DNA of 64,000 bases from Epithemia pelagica. Taxonomy: Eukaryota > Bacillariophyta > Bacillariophyceae > Surirellales > Surirellaceae. The translations under genes were made by a program, and so were the position numbers. The stretch covers positions 2,351,744-2,415,743 of the forward strand of contig OX337241.1 in NCBI GenBank assembly GCA_946965045.2, read 5' to 3'. Below, piece after piece: positions 1 through 7,393 of the stretch. The notes beneath the pieces are model-generated. The model had not been told where the DNA came from. It saw nothing but the letters and a program-made list of their open reading frames with translations, and searched no databases. Position 1 is the stretch's first letter. Every line of letters begins with the position of its first letter.

Positions 1-1838
1 ATGTTCACTGGTGTTTTGCTAAACAACTGCAGTGGAGACATTTTGTTGGGTTGTTGCATATTTGGTGCTGCATTGATACAGTCATTGGCGTGACGTATTG
101 CGTATGGCCATAAATTAGCAGTGATAGCGTTTGGCCATCTCCTGTTGGCGTGTATTAGCATGGTTCTCGCCATGTCCTGTAGTTCTCTGATTCGTCGTTC
201 TGCCTTGCCGTTGGTGTGATGTGCGCCAACTCCTGCAAAGGTCAGTGGTTGGTTTTGGTTGTTGCAGGCTTCTACCCATGCTTTGGCCTTAAAGATACCA
301 TTGTCCGCATGGTATGCCGCTATCGTTACTCCTCTAGCCATCGCGTACCTCTCGAATGCTCTCTTTCCTTCGAGTGTTTCCTTCGCGTTGGATGATTTTT
401 GGAGGTAGACGAATCCCAGTCCCGTCGCTTGGTCGACATAAACTGTCGCATACTTGTACTGTTCTCTAGTTATGAATCCGGTCATCTGTGCTACCAGACC
501 GGGTGTCGGTGATTCCATTTGGTCAACTGACACCACTGCTCCTGGTCTGTTGTTTGGTCGCTCCGCTTCGCGGTCGCGTACATTGCGTGAGCGCCATGGG
601 CGTTTGGTCGCTCTAGCGTACTGACATGCAGAGCACACTGGCACCTTGCATTTTGCCAGCTTTGAGGGAAGGACACCATCCCTCGCCATTCTCTGGAGTT
701 TGGTAAAAGGTAAGTGGCCAAAATCGTAATGGCATTGAAGCAATTCCGCTGTTGGTGTTGGCAACCTTTCCTCTTCATCTATGATGATATTGGGAGCCGG
801 TTCCTCCAACTCGGTTGTTTGTTTTCCGTTCAGATCGAACTCACGGGGTTTGTCGTTTTGCTCGTTTTCTTCTGGCCATTCGTTTGGCTCATCCGAGCGT
901 TCCTCTCCCATATCATCGTTGATTGATGCCTCGTCGTCCGATATGACCGCTGTCGCATCGACTTGAAGCTCGTCTATGATGATTGGGTCTCGATCGTCTT
1001 CCTGGTTCCCAGTGTTCGTCTCTTGGCAGTATCGATGGTACGATTCGTAACCATTTGAGAGCGCGAACGTGGCGACGTTGGTTTGGCTGCGGTTCAATGG
1101 GACTGTGCGTTTGCACTCCCTCTTGTTCCAGAACATGGTGACATGTTGGGCAGTTGTTGTTGAACCTGCTCCTCCACGTTTGTCCTCACCTTGCCTTGAT
1201 TGCGCCCAGTGTTGTGGACTCAGCAGTCTCACGTTGCCATCGGGAACGTAGTATGCTTTTGGTATGACCATTCTGTGTGGGACTCCTTGGTCGTCATCCC
1301 AGTCCCACTGCAAGGTTCCTTGCCATACGTTGTACGTCTTTGAGCCCCCAAATCCTTTGATGGCTCTCTTACATTCCAACAATTCACCCGGGAAATCGGA
1401 TCGTTTGTGGCTGATGCATCCCGAACATCGATTATCGATCCCGACCAGCCGTGAGTCAGTGTCGAAGGTTCCAACTTGTCGTGCTCCATTGGACATTCCT
1501 GCTGACATGGCGATGACGGCTGCCATGATTCGAAAGCTCGTCCTGTATCTTCGTCTTGTGTTGAAATGGTGTTGGATTCTGTGCGTCCTGCCACTCCGAT
1601 TTGATTTGATTCGGGCGTGTAATCTGCCTGCTATTTGTTCTATTCCTTTGTTGGTGACGTGGAGTGCACGTGACAACCAATCTTTCGGGTCCTGTTCCTC
1701 CTCGGGATCGTCGTCCACTATGAATGTGACGAGTTCCGTCATTATCAGGATTCCCTTGATTACTTGGTGCGCTATCCCAACAATCAACCATTCTATGGCG
1801 TGCCTAAGGGAGAAAGTGGTGAACATATATACCATCAT
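1..1838 (-). CDS. pol: Copia-1 Pol, N-terminal part: protease and integrase (partial)
   Basis: An open frame from an ATG pair at 1838-1833 runs uninterrupted past base 1 (612 codons visible). The first ~45 residues are strongly hydrophobic, a possible membrane anchor. A retropepsin-type site follows at GTFDTDSRLVGIDN (DTD where DSG/DTG is usual), then SPQHWAQ. Next comes the integrase zinc region (HYDFGHLPF...CKVPVCSAC) and the catalytic core, with VSVDQM (first Asp), YHADNGIF (second Asp) and NGKAERRIRELQ (Glu). Reverse transcriptase and RNase H would lie beyond the window. The frame is the same as gag, separated by one TGA and 36 bases without further stops. Confidence 0.87.
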   Translation of the reverse strand, partial: MMVYMFTTFSLRHAIEWLIVGIAHQVIKGILIMTELVTFIVDDDPEEEQDPKDWLSRALHVTNKGIEQIAGRLHARIKSNRSGRTHRIQHHFNTRRRYRTSFRIMAAVIAMSAGMSNGARQVGTFDTDSRLVGIDNRCSGCISHKRSDFPGELLECKRAIKGFGGSKTYNVWQGTLQWDWDDDQGVPHRMVIPKAYYVPDGNVRLLSPQHWAQSRQGEDKRGGAGSTTTAQHVTMFWNKRECKRTVPLNRSQTNVATFALSNGYESYHRYCQETNTGNQEDDRDPIIIDELQVDATAVISDDEASINDDMGEERSDEPNEWPEENEQNDKPREFDLNGKQTTELEEPAPNIIIDEEERLPTPTAELLQCHYDFGHLPFTKLQRMARDGVLPSKLAKCKVPVCSACQYARATKRPWRSRNVRDREAERPNNRPGAVVSVDQMESPTPGLVAQMTGFITREQYKYATVYVDQATGLGFVYLQKSSNAKETLEGKRAFERYAMARGVTIAAYHADNGIFKAKAWVEACNNQNQPLTFAGVGAHHTNGKAERRIRELQDMARTMLIHANRRWPNAITANLWPYAIRHANDCINAAPNMQQPNKMSPLQLFSKTPVN

Positions 1839-1874
1839 GGTTAGTATGTTTATCTTCCACTTTCTCCAGGTTCG

Positions 1875-3458
1875 TCAGGTGCTGTATTCGGAGTCCTCCG
1901 CGTCCGAATGGTTCTTGTCCTCGTCATCGGACATAATGGTCTCGTTGGCTACCGCTAGCTTGATGGCATCTTGCTTGCGTTTCTTTCCAGAGAAGGTGGT
2001 CGACTTCTTTCGTCCGCCTCCATCTTCCTTCTTCTTGCCTGCGGACGGACTAGCTTCGCGCTTCTTGGATCGGCACTCGGACGGTTGATGGGTCCTCCAT
2101 CCGCCGCCACAGTTTCCTCCCGTTTCCGGACCACACCACCACCATTTGGCATTATTCCAAGTCCGGAAGCGTCGTTCGGATCCCTCTTTTGGTGGGACAT
2201 TGTTACGGAGCCAGTTCGGACGGGGTGGCTTGCTCGAGGATCCGTTTTCTTGGTTTCCTTGGCGCTTCCCATCGGTCGCCGTCTTCTTAGCTCGGTTCTG
2301 TTGCTTTTTCAGGGACTCCACTTGGGTTTGCAGCGCTAACACTTCTTTCTGTTGTTCCGTTGGCTGTTCCCATTCGTTCCTGGTCAGTCGCGTCTTGTAG
2401 AAGTTAACTGCCCGCAACATGAGCGTTGGGGCATCAACCTCAACTGATCCGTCCTCATGGCTGTTCTCGATGCCTTGGAGATAGACCTTGAATTTGTCAT
2501 CTTCCACGGCTCTGTAGCCTTTGAACAGGTTGACTACTAGATCGCTTGTGTTATGGCCCCTTGCTTTTAGACCATCGACTTGACTCTGGACGTAGGCGTT
2601 GAAAGCGACTAGGTCGCTTCCGTTCTCCCTGATGTACTCGTCCAAGTTCGTCAAATTGAGTCTGATTGTTGATACTGTCGCGTTTGAGTCGAGGTAGCTC
2701 TCGCGGACAATAATCTTAAACAAGCAGGCTCCCGCATCCATCCCATCTACCGTGTATTGGGATCGCCAGATTTGGATGCGTTGTGCTCCCTTCGCTGTCA
2801 GGGAGTTCATCAGGAGGTCAAAGAGGATCTTGGAGTTTTGACTCATCCTGGATTCTTGGTTCAGGATCTCCTTCTCCCACTTGGTGATGTCTTCCAGCTG
2901 AGCTCTTCCATAGTCCTTGATGATATTGATAGCTCCATCGTCCGTGGGATTCCTTGGATCCTTTGGTAGCATGGCGTTTCCATGCGTAGTTGGTGAGTCG
3001 AGCATGCCTAGGTCCTTAGCTCGGTTTAGCAGTAGCGTGATGAACAGCTGGAACTTGCTCGGCTCGACGTCAAATTTGTCTTCGCTACTGGAGAACAGGG
3101 ATCGAGTCGCATTCTCGTAGTACTTGCGTCCTTCCTTCTGATGGAAGTCCAGTGTTTGATCCGTCCTTGCTTGCAACGGTGTGCGAATGAACGGATTTCC
3201 TCCCGGAGGTGCTGCTCCCCCAGGAGTTCCCATGGCTGTGACTGCGCGGTCGATCGCCATCACGATTCGTTGTGTGGCGCTACCTAGCGCGTCGATAAGG
3301 TCTTGATTCATCACTTGACGTGCCTCGAGGTAATCGTCTTCCTCTTCCTCCTCCTCTTGCTCGTTGGGGTTTCCTTGATTGCCCGCAAGTGCTTCTTCTT
3401 CGTCTTCCGGCGCTCCGACGCCGCGTCGTGGTTCTTCGCCGCGAGTGCGACGTGCCAT
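1875..3458 (-). CDS. gag: Copia-1 Gag (nucleocapsid precursor)
   Basis: A 527-residue Gag, the structural protein that packages retrotransposon RNA in cytoplasmic particles. The N-terminus is acidic (a run of E and D around residues 15-45) after a basic start. The middle is a helical capsid-like region. The C-terminal part is Lys/Arg-rich and carries a Cys/His cluster of the form WWWCGPETGGNC...H..SEC near residue 440, a likely zinc knuckle. The ATG lies 69 bases downstream of the primer site. The stop is TGA. Past it, the same frame stays open into pol at 1838, so readthrough or reinitiation could produce a Gag-Pol product. The capsid assignment is by position and composition; the Gag identity is secure from context. 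Confidence 0.88.
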   Translation of the reverse strand: MARRTRGEEPRRGVGAPEDEEEALAGNQGNPNEQEEEEEEDDYLEARQVMNQDLIDALGSATQRIVMAIDRAVTAMGTPGGAAPPGGNPFIRTPLQARTDQTLDFHQKEGRKYYENATRSLFSSSEDKFDVEPSKFQLFITLLLNRAKDLGMLDSPTTHGNAMLPKDPRNPTDDGAINIIKDYGRAQLEDITKWEKEILNQESRMSQNSKILFDLLMNSLTAKGAQRIQIWRSQYTVDGMDAGACLFKIIVRESYLDSNATVSTIRLNLTNLDEYIRENGSDLVAFNAYVQSQVDGLKARGHNTSDLVVNLFKGYRAVEDDKFKVYLQGIENSHEDGSVEVDAPTLMLRAVNFYKTRLTRNEWEQPTEQQKEVLALQTQVESLKKQQNRAKKTATDGKRQGNQENGSSSKPPRPNWLRNNVPPKEGSERRFRTWNNAKWWWCGPETGGNCGGGWRTHQPSECRSKKREASPSAGKKKEDGGGRKKSTTFSGKKRKQDAIKLAVANETIMSDDEDKNHSDAEDSEYST

Positions 3459-3526
3459 TGTTGTGCTTGCGGGTACTTCGGATGGTCGAAGGCGATTGAT
3501 CGAGGTTGTCGAGTGAACTGCACTTT

Positions 3527-3544
3527 AGCGCAGAGGAAGCGTGT
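3527..3544 (-). other. Primer-binding site of Copia-1, complementary to initiator-tRNA D-arm
   Basis: The minus-strand sequence ACACGCTTCCTCTGCGCT follows the LTR end and is identical to the site at 17671-17688 in the other Copia element. It does not start with TGG, as a site for an intact tRNA 3' end would. Its complement AGCGCAGAGGAAGCGTGT closely matches the D-arm of eukaryotic initiator tRNA-Met (GGCGCAGCGGAAGCGTG in animals and plants, from memory). Priming by a 5' tRNA fragment is inferred. Confidence 0.65.
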
Positions 3545-3716
3545 GAAAACTCTCCTACGGCCCAAGTAGATGAGTTGGACTCAGGTGGCAAAAGAGATTA
3601 TGGTTTAGATCTAGAATGTTTGGATCTTTTAGGGATCGTGTAAACGTCCCCAAAATTGTGTCGCGTATACGTTGTGACCGTTGAGCACGCGAGGCGAGAA
3701 TGCTATTATTTTAACA
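3542..3716 (-). repeat. Short 5' LTR of Copia-1
   Basis: Read on the minus strand the segment starts TGTTAAAATAATAG and ends GTTTTCACA, directly before the primer-binding site. It thus has TG...CA ends. The start resembles the LTR start of the second element (TGTTCAAAATAATGAG). At 175 bp it is much shorter than the 461-bp LTR of that element. The outer boundary is inferred from this resemblance, because the partner LTR is outside the window. Confidence 0.6.
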
Positions 3717-4999
3717 CTCAAAATGATTCTGGACTGCCCTATTTGTCGGATGTCTTTCGAGATGCCACGCAAACACAGGTGGTCTTTGTGGCCGTGACCA
3801 GCGATGGCTGCGAACCAGGCTATGAATCGTACGATCGCAATTTCTTTTATTCGCCCGAGCATCGAGTCCGATTTTTATGCGAGTTTCAACCAGGAAACTA
3901 CAAAGTTTGGAGTGACTACGTCCATCCCGATGGCAATGGCTGGACTCCCTCCTTTTCCTTTCGATGCACTATCCCACTTGCCTTGCGCAATGTGACCACT
4001 GTGGGATCACAATCCACAGATTTGACAGTTTCTCTCTATGCCATTCAGGACGAAGGTCACCAAGTTGAGAAGAAAAGTAATGACCCTCCCAGCTCGCTCC
4101 AGGTCCCAAGTACAGAATTGGTGGAGGGAAGGGATTGTATCAAGGACATTCCAGTTTGCTCCAATCTGTGGTACCAGCCGGATACGCCCAACCATCTGGC
4201 CCTGGGGCATGGAAGAAAACACTATGACATGATCATGAGAGTGATTATCCGGCTCGTGACGCCAAATTTTGTGCGCAACTACGTGAATGTGAAAAATAAC
4301 ACGCATGGAATCTTTCAAGATCATGGCCGCTACTTATTGGAATGGATCGAATATCACTTGGAAATTGGTGTCCAACATTTCATTGTCTACGACAATGAAG
4401 AGGAACATGTTGTGGGGCGCTTACGAACGCTACTCTTGCCGTATATTCGTCGGGGGATTGTGACCTATGTATGGTTTCCCCACCCCTTTTGTTTGCAACC
4501 TGGTGGGTGGCCCGTGACACGAGGACAATTTGCGGCCGACTTGAGTGCTCTGCATCGATACGGTGCGTATACGCGCTACTATGGAGACTGGGATGTGGAC
4601 GAGTTTCTCTATCTCGGAGGAGACGAAGGAGGTTCTGTACCCCCTCCCTCCTCATTGACTGCAACCAAGACGGTCCCTGTGAAGCAGCGTACCAAGAAAA
4701 CAAATTTGGTTGCATTTTTAGATTCGGTATTTGAAGAATCGGATCGGGAAGCAAAAGAATGGGATGCTGTGCACTTTCGTCCGCATGTGTTCACCGTTTG
4801 CGATGGAACCAATACAACGTACGACCCAACGAGGCTGCTCATGGAGGCGCGACGATGCTTTACAGGACAACACCATTCCGACAACAAACTGATTTTGAAA
4901 CCGGATCGGATTTTGCACTACGTGGTGCACTATCCCCGCCTCACGGTGAATTGGACACAGCCTCGCGTGTACTTGGTCAATACGACAACGCACGATTTC
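3717..4999 (+). pseudogene. Glycosyltransferase family 92 (DUF23)-like gene, truncated at both ends
   Basis: The frame carries the hallmarks of GT92 enzymes, which transfer sugars (galactose in the characterised animal members) to glycans in the secretory pathway. The acceptor-side motif LLEWIEYHLEIGVQHFIVYD is followed by a Tyr/Asp-rich DWDVDEFLY motif (the DxD-like metal site), both in the order expected for the family. The family's usual signal anchor is missing because the upstream sequence belongs to the Copia LTR ending at 3716. At about 4999 the homology stops and a kelch-like reading takes over in another frame, so the 3' end is lost too. The frame stays open to 5149 but the last ~50 codons look out-of-frame. 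It is probably a gene remnant. Confidence 0.72.
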
Positions 5000-5298
5000 T
5001 GTGTACCATGGTTGCCGTGGGATCTTGTCTGGTGGTGGCGGGAGGACGACGCAATTTCACCGTGCAAGTATTGGATACGCATCATCACAACCGCATTTGG
5101 AATCTCCCACCATTATTGGGAAATCGCCTGGAACTCTGCCGCATGGTGACTGTGACCAATCAAATTGCCGTGATTGGTGGATCTATGAATCCTACCTGTG
5201 CGACATTCCCACTCATGGACAAGCATACGTGGTGTTTTCGACGACTCCTCTGTGCGCAACCGGCCAACGGGTGGTATCAGTTTCGACAGAAGGAATGA
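4999..5298 (+). pseudogene. Kelch-repeat fragment fused behind the glycosyltransferase remnant
   Basis: This frame reads MVAVGSCLVVAGG...VLD...RIWNLPPL and then VTVTNQIAVIGG, the diglycine-plus-Trp spacing of two kelch blades. It ends at a TGA (5296-5298). No start codon or earlier blades precede it on this strand; the glycosyltransferase frame runs straight into it. A kelch gene of a different type lies on the opposite strand at 5671-6659. This piece is best read as a displaced 3' exon or gene fragment. A genuine GT-kelch fusion would need a frameshift and is less likely. Confidence 0.55.
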
Positions 5299-5670
5299 GC
5301 AGTTTGCCCTGTTTCACCTGGACATTCAAACTGACCAGTACGTACCGTAGTGAGAAAGGCAAGGATGAAACATGAAATGGGAAACATGTTGCATGTATAT
5401 CCTACCTAAGACCAAAGGGAATCTATTATATATATATAGCATAATCATTTAGTTCTTAACCCATTGTCTTGGACTGTGAAAGGGGCGTCGGGATTTGCCA
5501 TGTGTCACGGCAGCGATGGAGGCGATTCGCGCAAGGATTCCAGTCCTACAAACTCAAACTGCTTGTCCAACAACCGTTCCTTCTCTCTCTATATATAATA
5601 TCTACTAGTGATTTTTACGAGTCTGTGAGTCCGAGGAGTTTATCATCATCATCATCATGGGAATGATGAT
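5299..5670. other. Intergenic, AT-rich microsatellite
   Basis: No credible gene. It holds a TA run at about 5426-5438, a second TA-rich run at 5588-5600 and a CAT trinucleotide run at about 5643-5658. The 3' ends of the flanking kelch remnants face each other across this stretch. Confidence 0.5.
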
Positions 5671-6659
5671 TCATTCCGTGATTCTGGTTGTTGTCCCTTG
5701 AGTCGGGCCTTGATTCGGGGAACAAACGGGTCCATGAGGGGCCAAAGTGTCGATGTTTTCTGATCCTCCTTGGAAGCGTAATGGTCCATGTCTGCCGCAT
5801 GGCGATAATGGACCAAAAGACCTTGGGTCGGAAAGCACCAAATCCGATCGAGTCGTCCAGCCAGACAAGGAGGAACTGACTGTAGTAGTCAAAGCGTTGT
5901 CTTTTCGTTCCTCAGTGTCACCACAAGGCTTTGCAAATTCCAAATACTCCACCGAATCAAGTTCGTCGTTCTCGTTCGTACGGCCTCCAACGACAAAGAT
6001 GCGGTGGCCAATCACTGCACTGGCGCAAAATTGTCGAGGAACAGTCATGGACGGTCCCGCAGTGACACTGTGATTGTTGGTATCTATAATATCCACCGAC
6101 GACAAATAATAACGATCGTTGTAACCACCCATTACAACAATGTATCGGTTGTGAACCGCAACAGCACTACATCCTTTTCGTCCCGTTGATAACCGACAAT
6201 CCAACATGACCCAATGGATCTTCTGTGAACTTGAAATCGCAGATGGTGGCAGCAATCATTGGAATCAATCCGTTCGATACAATCTAAATATGATCTTCCA
6301 TTGTATCCTCCCATGACGTAGACGCCACCATTGCACACAACAGCGGCATGTCCGTGACGACTCTGGTTCATGGGTGGCCCCCCTCGCCACTGCTTGTGGG
6401 ATTCTGCTAAATTCAATACAAGAATGGAATTGACATAACCAGGACCTTGTTTCCAACCTCCCAACACGACGACCGATTGTCTCTTGTGGTTGTGGTGGTT
6501 GTCGTCCGTATCGAAATGATCCAGTACGACCGAAGCATGACCTGAGCGCCATCCTCCCTCCAGCGGAGGCCAGTCGTTTCGATTCCATTCTGGTGTTGTC
6601 TCGTCGTCGTCGAACAGGACGACAAGGCCCGACTGCCATGCTTGTTCTTGCAGTGTCAT
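5671..6659 (-). pseudogene. Kelch-repeat protein gene with a frameshift
   Basis: The minus-strand reading from the ATG at 6659 gives kelch blades with diglycine motifs: SVVVLGGWKQGPGYVNS, then GGVYVMGGYNGRSYLDC. Near 6250 the frame must change by one base to continue with RYIVVMGGYNDRYYLSSVDII and RIFVVGGRTNENDELDSVEYLE. At least four blades are thus visible, a typical beta-propeller partial set, probably a protein-protein interaction module. No GT-AG intron fits the break, so it is either a disabling indel or a sequence error. A TATATAT run sits just upstream of the ATG. The C-terminal ~70 residues after the last blade are low in recognisable structure. Confidence 0.65.
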
Positions 6660-6820
6660 TCTGCTCCCATATATATTCTATGGTTGCCTTCACTCCAAAC
6701 TCCAAAGAAGAACGACCACCGATTGGATTGTGGTTGCGCGAGTGAAGACGACCCGTCATCCGTCGTCGTAAATCTACTTTAATAGCCAGGGTGGACGAGG
6801 AGGAGCTAGGGTGTGAGGAG

Positions 6821-6940
6821 TGGCTTAACTCCGAGAAGGGCAATAGCGACGAGGAGTGGACTGCCCCTGTGAGATCCGCGTAAGCGGATCGAGGGGGCAG
6901 TCCACGACGAGAAGCTATTGCCCGACGAGGAGTTAAGCCA
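6821..6940. repeat. 120-bp symmetrical inverted repeat with CGAGGAG islands
   Basis: Four paired blocks share one centre (about 6880.5): TGGCTTAACTCC/GGAGTTAAGCCA (6821, 6929), GGGCAATAGC/GCTATTGCCC (6838, 6914), TGGACTGCCCC/GGGGCAGTCCA (6857, 6894) and GATCCGC/GCGGATC (6873, 6884). The unpaired islands between blocks carry GACGAG-type motifs on the same strand. The motif CGAGGAG recurs about six times between 6792 and 7010. It could form a long hairpin; its origin is not known. Confidence 0.85.
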
Positions 6941-7142
6941 CGAGGAGCGCCCTGCGACGAGGAGTTCCCCGGGGCTATTAAAGTATGTTAGCTTCCTTTG
7001 TCACGAGGAGTCCTGCCCGCGCACCCTAGGTAATTTTTGGTCTTCCTAAGTGATCGTTTCTCTCAATCGATACTTAGTAATCGTTGGCCTATTTAGCTTT
7101 CTACATTCGCGCCGGCACACTTTTAGTTAGGTATCTTGCTTG

Positions 7143-7236
7143 CGTGCTTGCGCACCTCATCCGATTGCTCGCGTTGCTCAAATTGCATCATACTGTCGTG
7201 CTTGCGCAACAAATCCGATGGCTCGCGTAAGTCAAA
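7143..7236. repeat. 54-bp spaced direct repeat
   Basis: Two copies of a ~40-bp unit start at 7143 and 7197. Each contains CGTGCTTGCGCA, then ATCCGAT, GCTCGCGT and TCAAAT in the same order and spacing. They lie 160-250 bases before the recombinase start codon, so a promoter role is possible but not shown. Confidence 0.75.
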
Positions 7237-7393
7237 TAGGTAATTAGGACAAGTCGTGTTGTTTACATAGGCGTGACACAGGAATACATAAGTAATTTCT
7301 ATTTATTACTTACATCCCCCACCCCCCAACTGACAATCCCACGATTCTCTCGTACAGACGACACATTTTGTGCAACAACAACACAACAACATC

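Larger units (their letters stand above)
1..3716 (-). mobile_element. Ty1/copia LTR retrotransposon (Copia-1), 5' part, runs off window
   Basis: In minus orientation the order is LTR (3716-3542), primer-binding site, gag (3458-1875) and pol (1838 to beyond base 1), with protease and integrase in the copia order. The rest of pol and the 3' LTR lie outside the window, so target duplication and LTR age cannot be assessed. Gag and the visible pol are open throughout, so this copy may be recent. Its insertion appears to have removed the 5' end of the glycosyltransferase gene at 3717. The primer site is identical to that of the second Copia element at 17213-41964, so the two are related despite quite different gag proteins. 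Confidence 0.88.
6660..7393. other. Intergenic region with inverted and direct repeats
   Basis: No gene is supported here. It contains the 120-bp inverted repeat at 6821-6940, scattered CGAGGAG motifs (6792-7010), and a direct repeat at 7143 and 7197 (see separate entries). The last ~130 bases before the ATG at 7394 are probably promoter/leader of the recombinase gene, with CAACA-rich sequence directly before the start. Confidence 0.5.

Noticed and set aside
6792-7010. Possible CRISPR-like array from CGAGGAG repeats
   Set aside because: The motif is only 7 bases, spacing is irregular, and the DNA is clearly eukaryotic nuclear.
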